Below are positions 1-10,180 of a stretch of DNA of 26,799 bases, in pieces (position 1 is the stretch's first letter; each line of letters begins with the position of its first letter). The notes beneath the pieces are model-generated. The model was given only the letters and a program-made list of their open reading frames with translations. It ran no database searches and was not told the DNA's origin. Position numbers and translations under genes: made by a program. The stretch is from Carex sylvatica (lineage: Eukaryota; Streptophyta; Magnoliopsida; Poales; Cyperaceae). Location: the NCBI GenBank assembly GCA_964058845.1, contig CAXKVR010000563.1, positions 1 through 26,799 of the forward strand, given 5' to 3'.

Positions 1-2616
1 TGGTAATGGCAGGATTGACAAAAGCATGTTGGCTTCTTTTTATCTGAGTTGTCAATTATTTTGATAATGTTAGAATAAAATCTGAACAAAATATTTAAGA
101 CCAAAAGTTGTTTATGTCAAACTAAAAGGAGCAAGCTTGCTAAGACATTTACCTCAACTATGTCTTCGAAGGGAATGATTACCTAAAAATAAATAAGAAG
201 TTAAATAAAGACCATTACTTTTTGTGTCATTGATTTGTATTTGAGATCCTAAACTATACAAGAAATAATAAATAATGAAACGGGCATATTAGTAGTTAAA
301 CGTTCTACTTGGACAATTTTCGAAAAGGAAATAAAATAAGAACAAAAAAAATTTGCCAATAAAGAAAAATTATTTAACTAACCTTCAATTGCTTAGAGAA
401 GATGATAAAATGGAAACAAAGGTGCCAAGCAGAGATGTACATACGGCCATGGTAAAGAAATGATCTCTCTAAAGCACAAGAATAGCTGTGATAAACAACC
501 TGAAAAGACATTGTTTTTGTTTCTCTTTCAGAATCTTCTATTTTGTAACATATGCTTTCTCTTTACCGATCTTTATGCTTATCAATATTTGGTACCTACG
601 AATAATAATGTGCCAAAAGTACATCAAAATGAAGAGCAAAACTAGAGCTTATGCAGAAATAGCAGAATCAACCATTTCTCATTAACAGATAAGTCTTTCT
701 ATGAAATGATGGCTCGTATCACGTCAACCTCCCATATTTTGTAAAAGTGTGATGGCACGCACCGAAATGGTACTAAGTTTAAGGATAACAACAGGGGTGG
801 TGATACTTTCAGCACAATTGGTGATTTTACTTGAACAAATAAAAAATAAGGCACTTGCCTCATCAAAGGGAAGCCTGAAAATAACTTGTAGTGGGCCAGG
901 CTCATTGTGGACCACATTGGGGTTTTGTTTTTCCAACAACACCTTTTTCCTTAATTCAACTCCCACGAAATCTGTTGGTAGACTACAAAGAGATAAACTA
1001 TTTAGTTTGAAATGGGGGAAAACTCAAGTTTTCAACAGTTGCAGAACAAAAATGGAAACACTTACCTGTTAGAATTTGAGGGGAGTTTGAATGAATTCAC
1101 CTGAAGGCAAACCTGTGTGCAGCTACCTAATTAGAAAAGAAAAAGGGAAAATATTTCGAAGTATTTTTTGTATATAATATCCTAGTTCTGTACCAGCTTT
1201 TTTTTTTTTTTTTTCATTTCTAATGACATCGCAAAAGATGCAACTTTAAAACCATCAAACCTTATTTGGAGCATTTTCTGACGATGTGCGTTGTTACCTG
1301 TTGTTTTCTTTATTGATTTGAAGAAAATAACTCCGTTTCAATATCTCAGAGAAATTGAGCAACATACCTGTCCTGATTGGCTGTCGAAATCATGCCAGAT
1401 TGCCCCACTCTGACCTTCCTTTGCAACTGGTAAAATCACTGATCCGAGTAATTTGCATTTACACACTGTATCCCAGTCATATATTGTTATATTTATCTGG
1501 TCATGGGAAAAACAAATAGCCACATTTAGGCCATATAAGTATCTCAAATATGGTACATGATAAATTTAATAAAAGTAAGGAGTTACCAGCTCCTTTTTGC
1601 TTTTGATTTTTAAAGGCTGTAGCAGATCATAGTGCTGCACGGACATTAACTGATACCAAATTTATTAAAAAGTTTTCAGTGTTGCCATGCACTACTGGCT
1701 CTATATCCAATGGTTTTTACAGCGCCAAAATGACACAATCCATGTAAAATTATGGCTTTGTACTATAAAAACTTTTATCCTCCTTAAGAATGGTCGATGG
1801 ATCAATATACCATGACATTTCAAATTGTGATTTATTGAACATTTTTCTAATCCAAAGAACAATGAGGAAAAGAAAAAACAGAGAGGCGACCTGGACCGGA
1901 AGAGAGTTAACAAAGAAAAGAAATTCTTCTCCCCACAAAGGATTTCTCGAACTAGGCACCAGCGAGCTGTAAAATCACCAAATGAATTACACATTTCAGT
2001 AAATGCATCAAATTATTTGGGATTAAAACTGGCTAGCACCGAGCACTCTTATTTTGAAAGGATAAGAGATATATTATTTTCAAATAAAAAGTGCTTCTTT
2101 ACCTGAACCTCTTTTGTTCACCACATTTTATTATAGCATAGGGTTCAGATGTGCCGTTTAAATTTGCCCCGATCAAGTACTTGACAGCTAACAGCTCCAA
2201 CTAAGTACAATAAAAAAGTTTAATTAACATGCAATTAATGATCTAATTTACACATTTGAAGAGATATAATTCTCTAAATCTAAAATGAGAGCAAGAACCT
2301 TGATGACATAGGATGTTTCCTGAGATTCCTCTTCAGGCAAATTCGTCTAAAAATAAGAATAATATCGCATTGCTTGTTACAGTTAAAGAATTATTCAAAA
2401 TGAATTACGATATGGACAAGAAAGCACTTTAAAAGTAGAGATCCGAGATCATACCTGAATCTTTTCATCTAAAGGAGCAATCGCTCTTGTCGGATTAAGA
2501 GGCGATGAGTTCTTACCCAAGAGGAAGAGAATAGCTAACAAAACCAGTGCCACTGAAATGGAGATCTCCACTTCCAACAGAGATGGGACTAGAAAACGAA
2601 ATAAGATCTCCGCCAT
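1..2616 (-). CDS. BAGP1: BAG-associated GRAM protein 1-like (C2 + GRAM domains), 5' part, ten exons, runs off left edge
   Basis: Exons on the minus strand that I joined by splice signals and reading phase: 2616-2455, 2346-2299, 2200-2103, 1966-1891, 1496-1368, 1112-1066, 982-859, 499-383, 182-153, 43-1. They give an open frame of 291 codons. Residues 1-54 hold a hydrophobic segment (about 18-34), so a membrane anchor is likely. Residues about 70-180 form a C2 domain ([20 protein letters not shown], then [26 protein letters not shown]). From about 217 a GRAM domain begins ([38 protein letters not shown]). The layout matches Arabidopsis BAGP1, which is known to partner the co-chaperone BAG6 in defence. 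The VASt-like C-terminal half lies beyond the window. The first C2 loop has Glu where an Asp-Pro-Tyr is usual. Intron 7 uses a GC donor. The ATG at 2616 is preferred because no ATG lies further upstream in frame before the TATA box. Exon ends are seen in the sequence; the name rests on remembered family similarity. Confidence 0.88.
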
Positions 2617-2668
2617 TTCAAATATCAATCGTTCAAAACAATTTATCAATCTGTAGTTTTAGACTAAT

Positions 2669-2677
2669 TTTTATATA
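2669..2677 (-). promoter_or_regulatory. TATA box of the C2-GRAM gene
   Basis: On the minus strand this reads TATATAAAA, 53 bp upstream of the ATG at 2616. That places a predicted transcription start near 2640 and gives a short 5' UTR. It is the only clear TATA motif close upstream. Motif seen; function inferred from position. Confidence 0.55.
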
Positions 2678-2679
2678 CC

Positions 2680-3806
2680 ATTCCATTCGCACTGACTCTG
2701 TGTCCGTACGGATGCTTTTGAGAGGGAGAAAAAGAGGATGTCAGATTGGCGGGGAAGAACGGTCATTTTTATATTGAGAGAAATTATCGATAAGTGCCCT
2801 GTATTTATGTGGTTATATCAAGATTACCACTTATTATGTATGGTGTCTCGCGGATCTTCGGTATGGTGTCCTGGCGGGCCTGGCCAATATTTTTCTTTGA
2901 CATTTAAAAAATTAAATTCGTGACGTAAAATTTGAAAAAATTTCAGATCTAAATGCTATTAACAATAATATTTCAGTTAATAACATCTCAATATTCTGAT
3001 TTCTTTTTGAAAATCAATAAAATAAACACAGTTTCAAATACTTTCTTTTCTTAGTATCAGAGAGCGCTTAATATTGTTATTACTAACATTTTGATCGGAA
3101 GCTTAAATGAAGTTAATGATAATGTGTGTTAGATTTGAAAATTTTCTAAATTTCTTGTCATTGGTTATACACTAACATGTTCTAGATATTGTTCTCGAGA
3201 ATTGAACATGTGTCACTTTGAAGAGAGACAAAAATTTGTACCACTACACACTATGTCCACAATTCATATATATATTTTTTGACATGATTAGTAATTAAGA
3301 AAATTAAAGACAAAATTAGAAAATTTAAATAAGGAGATTGAAATTTAAAATACATAATATGTTGTGGATGAGATTTGGACCATAACTACAACATAGAGAT
3401 CTAAGCACTATACTACAGGTAAATAATTGATATTTTATGAGGAAAGCTAGAGTATATAAAAAATAAAATCAAATTTTAATATACATGATTAAAAAATTTA
3501 AATGATATAGGTGACTTAGTATTCTTGTCAATACAGTTGGATCTATTCCCGAAAAAAATACACTCATACTTATAATAATGTCTTGGACAGTTGCCATAAT
3601 TAATAATATTTTAATATAGTATTCGTACATTTTATATTAAATTGAAATTTCGTTTTCAGAATCGAATTGTGTTCATTTTTTCAAAAAAAAATTACCATCT
3701 CATGTATACCGGATCCATTTATACGGTAATGTATATATAATAAAACTGATTGGCTAGTTGGCCACCTTCAGCCTATCAGTTAGTGCTGCGATAAAAGAAA
3801 TAAGAT
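2680..3806. other. Intergenic, AT-rich, no gene seen
   Basis: No coding stretch, RNA gene or transposon end could be supported here. A small imperfect inverted repeat (ACATGTTC ... GAACATGT, about 3175-3212) and short A/T runs are the only structure noted. Confidence 0.5.
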
Positions 3807-3894
3807 CTATTCTGCTCCTCGGAGAATCTTACCGGGAGCGTTAGGAGGCAGCGTGCCAAAAGGAGGATGGGTAGGAGGTCCCTTCGTTCCTTGC
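3807..3894 (-). other. Candidate isolated exon (proline-rich), unassigned
   Basis: On the minus strand a strong acceptor (TTTTTTTAG ending at 3895) is followed by an open frame rich in Pro and Gly (GPPTHPPFGTLPPNAPGK in one phase) that stops at 3807-3809. A good donor (CCCG|GTAAGA) also lies inside it near 3833, so it could be an internal or a terminal exon. No partner exon was found at either side. The PPxAPxK segment loosely recalls IDA-like peptides, but that is weak. It could equally be a decayed gene fragment or chance. Confidence 0.2.
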
Positions 3895-4508
3895 CTAAAA
3901 AAACAAATCTGTTACAACTAAAAGTGAATAAACTAAAAAAAAAAAAAAAACGAAGGCATGCATGAAAAGGTTTAGGCCTTTGATGGCGACGAATCTACCT
4001 GATTATGACTCCAAAAATCATAATAGAAGACACATGTATCAAATTACGATAGGAATTAAGTCTTAATGTTTGCTAGTATCCGATTAAATGAAAATCTCTG
4101 TTGATATATGCATGCTTCAATAAGCTTCATCAAGCAGTAATAAAGAAAAAAATAAACTGAGTTTCGGATTTTGTTTTGCAATGATTTAGTAAGTTGCGAT
4201 GAAATTTTTCCTTAAGCAAAACTTGTTGCTTTGTTCAAAATTATGCCTCAATGTTACAAGACCTAAATGGGATATTATTATGGGTGCTTAGTCAAAATGC
4301 GAAATATTCTAGGAGGCGGATGAAGCTAATAAAATACAAATTAGCGGCGTGCAACAAATGATTAGCAAAGATCACACTTTAATTAAAAGGTACACCATAT
4401 GCATATTAATGATAATTGGGAAGCTTTTCAACTAATCCACCACAGTGTTCCACTATCCCCGTCATAGTCGACTCTGGATTTTCTGTGGCAGTATGGACGA
4501 TGTAAATC
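3895..4508. other. Intergenic, AT-rich, no gene seen
   Basis: Contains an A-run near 3935-3950 and no supported gene, RNA or transposon terminus. Confidence 0.45.
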
Positions 4509-4516
4509 ATTGTATG

Positions 4517-5289
4517 TAGGGGCGGATTCATAATTTTCCTCAAAAGGGGCAAAAAAAATATTGAATTGGATTTAAATAATTAATCGGATTTAAATCTATT
4601 AATTAATTAGGTACTCAATAAAAAACAATGCTTTAACTTATATTTTTCAATACTTGTAATTTATAATTCTCTAATGAAGTTGGCTACTCTACTTCCATAA
4701 GCATATGAGAGTATATGTTTATAAGTCATTTTTTCGTTTTCAAAATCCAAAAAGTCGATCTGACCTGTTAGATGTGATCTCTATATTGAAATGTGCTTGG
4801 AGATCAAATTTTATATTTTTCTGAATTTTTTTACTATTTATTAAGCCACTTTGAAAATCGCTGATCCAATGGTGGCTTCTGATTTTACTGTTTTATTAAG
4901 CCACCGTTGGATCAGCGATTTTCAAAGTGGCTTAATAAATAGTAAAAAAAATCATAAAAATATATAATTTGGTTTCCAAGTACATTTCAATATAGAGATC
5001 ACATCTAACAGTTTAGATCGACTTTTTGGATTTTGAAAACGAAAAAATAACTTATAAGCATATACCCTTATATGCTTATGTAAGTAGAGTAGCTAACCTC
5101 TTCTCTAACATATAAATTTAATCACCTATCATAATTCAATAAATTCATTTTAATTTTAACTCTAAATTGAATCCAAATTAAAAATCAAACATTAAGGACA
5201 AAAAAAATTTCAGGAGGGACACGATCTCTAATAAAAACTCAAAATCCAAGAGGGCAGCTGCCCCCTGGGACCATGTAGGTCCGCCCCAG
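4517..5289. mobile_element. hAT-like foldback element with 8-bp target duplication
   Basis: The ends are TAGGGGCGGA (4517) and the complement of CTGGGGCGGA (5289), bracketed by ATTGTATG (4509-4516) and ATTGTATA (5290-5297), 7 of 8 identical. Inside, about 4676-4888 and 4900-5105 form a long near-perfect inverted repeat, so the single strand would fold into a hairpin of about 200 bp with a short loop near 4890. No transposase is present. An 8-bp duplication and G-rich YAGGGGCGG termini are typical of hAT-derived non-autonomous elements. Class assignment is inference from those features. Confidence 0.72.
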
Positions 5290-5336
5290 ATTGTATATAT
5301 ATACCCCACATGTCAGTGACTCTATGGAAGTCCAAA

Positions 5337-5420
5337 CCATAGTAATATAGCATCGAGGAATTTAAGGCGTTGAAAGGTTACACATGACTACCATAGTAAT
5401 ATAGCATCGAGGAATTTAAG
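5337..5420. repeat. Exact 30-bp direct repeat, period 54 bp
   Basis: The 30 bases at 5337-5366 (beginning CCATAGTAATATAGCATCGA) recur exactly at 5391-5420. It looks like a recent local duplication of about 54 bp. No function is suggested. Confidence 0.8.
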
Positions 5421-5577
5421 CATAGTGTATTATCTGAACCGTCCGATCACCGAATATACATATTTTAGAAAACATGATCAGTTTAAAGTTCATCACCAAA
5501 ACATTTTAAATACCGGAGTTAACGAAAATACTTGAAATGGGAAAAAAATCAGATCACCCGAGAAAACATAAAGTCAT

Positions 5578-5646
5578 GTATTCTTGCTTAATTTTGCTGA
5601 ATGTAGTGTTTGTGTATTCTTGCTTAATTTTGCTGATTGTAGTGTT
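5578..5646. repeat. 36-bp tandem duplication inside a small open frame
   Basis: Two copies beginning GTATTCTTGCTTAATTTTGC start at 5578 and 5614. The 36-bp period preserves frame in a 65-codon open frame (5537-5734, plus strand, ATG start), giving a doubled hydrophobic YSCLILL motif. There are no other signs of coding use, so I treat it as a repeat and not a gene. Confidence 0.7.
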
Positions 5647-5734
5647 GGGCTATAAACACTTTTTGGAAAAAACCATGGGCCAAGCCTTGGGCCTCGGAAA
5701 TTTGTTTAGTACAGTTAAGAGAAGTTATATTTAG

Positions 5735-7215
5735 GGCTCTTTTCGTTATGATAAGATTAAGAAATTTTAATTTTAATGTTCTTAGATTAGAACATGTTTG
5801 TATTTAGAGCAGCAAATTAGCCAGTATCGATTCATGCGAAAATAGCAAACAACCTGCAACAAATGACTATATATTTTGAGTTCTGAATAAACGATTCATG
5901 TCAAGTATTGTTAAAATTCAAACTTTCATAATTAGCTTCCATAATTACAACTTTTATCTACTATAGAGCATCTTGCTATGTACACTTTCCAAATGATTAC
6001 ATGGCTTTTATTTGTCTTCCTTTTATGTGACCATTTATGAGAAACCCCTATGAACTTCCAAATTTATATTTGGTAAAATTATATCATTCTTCTCTGTTTG
6101 CATGCACCAAGAGTCCGAATCTTCTTTGCATTTGTAAAATGAACAAATGCCTTCTCAATTGCATTAATTTAATTTATTCATTAATTTAAAAAATGCCACG
6201 TAACGATGTTATATGGTCATATAATCATATCACCTTCAAAAAGTAATACCATTGTGAATTCGTATAATGATATATGTTGTACCGAGCGATAATGTAATTT
6301 GTAATGTGCCCTAGAAATATGATAAAATGGCAATCGATTTTAGTGAAATATGATGGTCGTATAATAGTAGGATTTGAGTGATGAGATACATTCATGCATT
6401 GCCTTCAGTAAAATAGGACAGTTCACCCATCATTAGTGACAGTGAGCCCCACACCCAGCAATAGACCCCACTTAGGATAGGTAGTTGGAGCAGTGTTGTA
6501 AATAACAAAATGTGCTCGTCAGACGAATTGTTGTTAAGTGATTAATCAATAAGTAGTTGATTAATCATAATTTTATGGCTAACTAATTGACACTAGTTAT
6601 CAGTCAACTTGATGTTTAAGATTTTTCGTTCTCTTTAATTAGAGTTTCTAAAAAGACCAACTAAACTGACCATGCCTCAAGAAATATCCGACTAAATGGA
6701 AACCGTCCAATAAATGACATATTAACAGACGATTAATTGGACAAATCGACTGATTTGTTGCTCTCATATGCAAACATTCTTTCGGATCCTCTGTTCGTGA
6801 CAGTTAAGTCTCTACCATCAATTAAACAGTCAATTAGTCGATCAATTAAATAGTCTTTATCTTTGTAGTCACACTTTGAAGCCAACTACTTCATTTATGT
6901 TGTGCCACTTGAAAATATCTATTTTGGTCCATGTGTTAAACTTCAATCGCAAGGATGTAAAGCAAATGTGAAAGTTAGCATAAATACGACAAAAGCCACA
7001 CTTCCGTAATTTTCTGGGGCCTACATGTAATCGTTCCAGGTCCAGGTTTAGGTCCCGGTGAGGGAGCAAATTGTGATATCTTCATTGGTCCATGTGTTGG
7101 AGGAAAAAAGAGAGAATCAATGTTGGATGTAACATCTTTTGACCAACTGTCATGTAAAATTAGACTGCAGATTCTACCGTTCATTTTGGGGCCTTATTTA
7201 TTTTTTATTTTTTTG
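5735..7215. other. Intergenic; diffuse GATTAATCGACT-type repeats, no gene
   Basis: From about 6510 to 6860 short words such as ATTAATCGAC, TCAATTAGTCGA and their complements recur irregularly, like the body of an old inverted-repeat element with no clear ends. The word TTGGTCCATGTGTT occurs twice (about 6924 and 7085). No gene or RNA is supported. Confidence 0.4.
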
Positions 7216-7223
7216 GTTACCGG

Positions 7224-7557
7224 TAGGGCCGCAAATGAATCAATCTGAATCAAATTTAATTCAGTTTGAATTTGAATTCAAACTAATTTCAAACTGAACT
7301 GATTTGATGAATCTGAATTTTGAACTAAAAAGAAGAGTTTGAGTTTGATTCAAATCGATTCAAACCAGTTTCGAATCAAACTAGTTTGAAATTGAAGTAT
7401 GGTTTAGAATTGAAAAAAGAGTTTCAAATCGAACTAATTTCAAACCGAACTGATTTGATCATTTTAAAACAAACTAACTTTAACTGAATTAATTACAAAC
7501 TTTTTTCGAATCAAATTCAAATTGAATCACGAATTAGGAACTTTTTGTACAACCCTA
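7224..7557. mobile_element. hAT-like MITE made of degenerate GAATCAAAC/GAACTGA repeats
   Basis: The termini are TAGGGCCGCAAA (7224) and the complement of TAGGGTTGTACAAA (7557). They are flanked by GTTACCGG (7216-7223) and GTTACAGG (7558-7565), an 8-bp duplication matching at 7 positions. The interior is a run of imperfect repeats such as TTTCAAACTGAACTGATTTG and TCAAATCGATTCAAACCAG. Plant genomes carry a common class with YAGGG-GTRCAAA ends and an interior of this kind; I infer membership from ends and duplication size. Confidence 0.65.
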
Positions 7558-8103
7558 GTTACAGGGTCCTTATTTTCTCCGTTCTCTGCGTTATAGTCTT
7601 TGCACGATTATTTTTAAAACATATTTTTTTGTTATTTCCGGAAAGTGTTATTTTTTATAACATATATTGTGGTCTAATGGTATAATCCTTTGTATTATTA
7701 TTATTGTACAAAGTATACTTGTTTCTGTCGCGCCTTTCTGAAAAGAGGAGCTGATTTTTTGTATTCATATCATTAAAAATAAATAAAAAAGTTTGTAACA
7801 TTATTTTTTTTAATATTCAAAACTAACAAAATTGTAGTTATTTGTTGAGAGTCGATAAATAAATAGACAAACTAAATACTTTTAAGAATGAGATCTACTA
7901 GCAATCCTCTTAAGTGCATTTTCGTCATGAACTCAGTCTGTTAATGAGGTGTCTCCGTGTCATTCTCTATTCCGTAAAATAATTCAAAATTTGAGTTTGG
8001 GTCCGAATCAGAATGTTTAAAATAGAACCGTTGAATTTTTAAACAATCCGAATCCAACTTCAAAATTTGAATTAAATTCTCACCCTCTAGCACTAACCTC
8101 TAG
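7558..8103. other. Intergenic, AT-rich, no gene seen
   Basis: After the GTTACAGG target copy this stretch holds only A/T-rich sequence, with a small GAATC-rich patch near 7990-8080 similar in style to the preceding element. Confidence 0.4.
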
Positions 8104-8106
8104 TAG

Positions 8107-8538
8107 GGGTATGTTTGGTTGCAATATTATAATAGCAAAATTGATGTTTGTAAGTTAATTCTCTATTCTAGCTATTCTAATCCAACCAAACACTGTATGT
8201 TTGGATGGTATGAGAATAGTGTTATTCTAAATCAAGTGCATTCAAACAACCACACTTGTTATTCCGTTGTTTCAACAAAAAGTAAGAATAACGACTATTG
8301 CAAAGAGTGCATTCAAAGAATTCAAACTCTATTCCAAAGAGTGCATCCAAACAATATTTTAGCTATTCCGAATAGCATGAGTTAGCACTATTATCTTATC
8401 ATGCTATTCTTATTTGCTATTCTCAATAGTAGCTATTCTCGCTATTCTCACTATTCTAGAGTGCATCCAAACACAACCTGAATAGCTTGTTCTAAAAAAT
8501 AGTCTATTCTCGTTGCAACCAATGAACCAAACATACCC
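8107..8538. mobile_element. MITE with GGGTATGTTTGGTT ends, probable PIF/Harbinger type, carrying a nested MITE
   Basis: The left end reads GGGTATGTTTGGTTGCAA and the right end is the complement of GGGTATGTTTGGTTCATT followed by a second GGTTGCAA. TAG flanks both sides (8104-8106 and 8539-8541), which would be a 3-bp duplication. The end sequence resembles Tourist-like elements; TAG is close to but not the usual TWA target. The middle is occupied by a second inverted-repeat unit (8199-8472) that also exists alone elsewhere in the window, so this is probably a nested insertion. Confidence 0.55.
8199..8472 (+). mobile_element. Inner MITE, family member 1 (GTTTGGATGGTATGAGAATAG ends)
   Basis: The inverted termini GTTTGGATGGTATGAGAATA and the complement of GTTTGGATGCACTCTAGAAT delimit 274 bp built from CTATTCT-type words. 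A homologous unit in opposite orientation lies at 23771-24090. The shared interior includes TTGTTTCAACAAAAA and AACTCTATTCCAAA. A target duplication was not found, and no coding capacity is present. Confidence 0.55.
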
Positions 8539-9548
8539 TAGAATTGCTAGCACTTCATTCATACTTCACTATCCTTACCCTTTGCTAGCAGTTAGTTATT
8601 TCATTTTTTTTTTCTATTGTTTGTCCTTGTAGAAATAACCCACGGCTAGTGAATCATAAGTGAAAGTTTTCTGACAATTAATATTGATTTCCTTTTAAAA
8701 AATAATAATAATAGTTTATTATTTTCTGAAAATTTTCTGAAAATTATTTCGGTAAATTCTACGAATAGTACACGATTTATTCTTGTATTATTTACATAAT
8801 TTTATTTTCTGTTTTAAAAGCATCAATATTTTAGTATTTTTTATCTATTATAAAAGATGAATTGTTTTTTGCCATAACGGTAAAATATATCCGGGATCCG
8901 TATCCTCCCAGGTACCTGACTCGGCACAATTGAAACAGACGGCTCAGATTTACTCTCAGTTGGTGCTGCTCAGGATAGCGCGGAGCGAATTATTATTTGT
9001 GCTTTGAGATTCGTGCCAAGTGAAAAAAAAAATATTTGACCATCCGATTTAATTTTACTCGGTCCGGTAACCTAAGGGATGTGAATTCATATATCCGTAT
9101 CACGAATTATAAAATTTCTAAATTTCTAATTTATTATGCACTCAACTTGTAAAACTTTATAAAGCCACTGGCTAAATTCTAAAAGCCCGTAGGCAACGAT
9201 AAAAGTAACTTAAACATGAATCCAAGGTGTTATTTTTTTATCAATCCCGAAAAATATATTATTGAAGGGACCGAGTTATTAAAAAATAGCGGCTCCACCA
9301 GGCATGTCAAGAATCATAGGCCCTTTCCCTTTTGCAAAAGGGGAACAACAAAGAACATTGTGACATATTTATACTAAAATACTTCTATACACTATACTCC
9401 ATTTAAAGCTAACTAGCAATTTTCTTGTATGGCCCTCCATAATTTTCCTAATTTGACGCTAGTCATAATACACTTCCAAAAAGTTTCACACATTATGTCC
9501 CTTTCTAGCTGTTGAAAGAATTATTTTTTCTTTGAAGAAATTGTAGAT
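8539..9548. other. Intergenic, no gene seen
   Basis: Mostly A/T-rich. A more GC-balanced patch at about 8890-9100 (GACGGCTCAGATTTA, GACCATCCGATTTAA) has the look of old retrotransposon LTR sequence, but no ends or coding remains could be shown. Confidence 0.35.
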
Positions 9549-10180
9549 TAAAATATAGAGTAAAACTAGGGTGTTCTTAAGTTCACCAAGCTTCTTGGTG
9601 AACTCAAGTCTAAAACTCATCGAATCGGCTTCAAATGACGAATCCAAACGTTGAAACCCGCCTACCTTACGAGTGATGCATATACGTGTGAAAATTTTAA
9701 ACATTCGAATTAATTTAGGATAAAATCAAGCGGTCAAAATTAGAAGATTAATATATTAATTTTAATGCATTCATTTTTTGAATTTTTTTTACTACTTGAC
9801 TCTATGCAAAATTAATTTGAAAAATAATTTTTTTTACATGTAAACGCGTCACTTGTAAGGTAAGCGGGTTTCAACGGTTCGAATTTGTTATTTGAAGCCA
9901 AATCGATAATTTTAGTTCACCAAGGAGCTTGGTGAGCTTAAGAACACCGTAGTTTTACTCTAAAATATATTTTTTTTTTCTTATTGAAAGAATGACCGTA
10001 TCCAATTTGGCCGACACCTATGACACACGGGGCTCTTTAATGTTAGTGCGGATCGCAATCGGACGGTCAAGATCTATTAACGCACGTTCCATCAATGCAG
10101 AGGATACAAATCCGTCCCTTTCTAGCTGTTGCAACTTGAGAATTTTTTTTTTTAATTTAAGAAATTGCAGATTAAAATAT
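9497..10180. repeat. Local duplication, left copy split by a MITE
   Basis: The words GTCCCTTTCTAGCTGTTG and GAAATTGYAGATTAAAATAT occur in the same order at about 9497-9556 and again at 10114-10180. The left copy ends exactly where the 9558-9960 MITE begins, while the right copy continues without it. The right copy therefore represents the unoccupied state of the insertion site. Confidence 0.6.
9558..9960. mobile_element. Mutator-type MITE, copy 1, perfect 9-bp target duplication
   Basis: The termini GAGTAAAACTAGGGTGTTCT and the complement of GAGTAAAACTACGGTGTTCT are flanked by TAAAATATA on both sides (9549-9557 and 9961-9969). A 9-bp duplication is the hallmark of Mutator-like elements. The 403-bp body has no coding potential; close to each end a short palindrome (TTCACCAAGCTTCTTGGTGAA) allows a small hairpin. 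A homologous copy is at 24668-25079. Confidence 0.85.

Noticed and set aside
699..1072. Open frames of 72-107 codons in the C2-GRAM gene region
   Set aside because: They read intron sequence or the wrong strand; the spliced exons explain the region better.
2617..2649. Upstream extension of C2-GRAM exon 1 to a TTG codon
   Set aside because: Not a plausible plant start; the ATG at 2616 fits the TATA position.
5731..5800. TTAGGGCTCTTTTCG resembling a MITE end
   Set aside because: No matching inverted end or target copy was found.
9880..9905. GGTTCGAAT resembling a tRNA T-loop
   Set aside because: It is part of the MITE and has no acceptor stem or anticodon arm around it.
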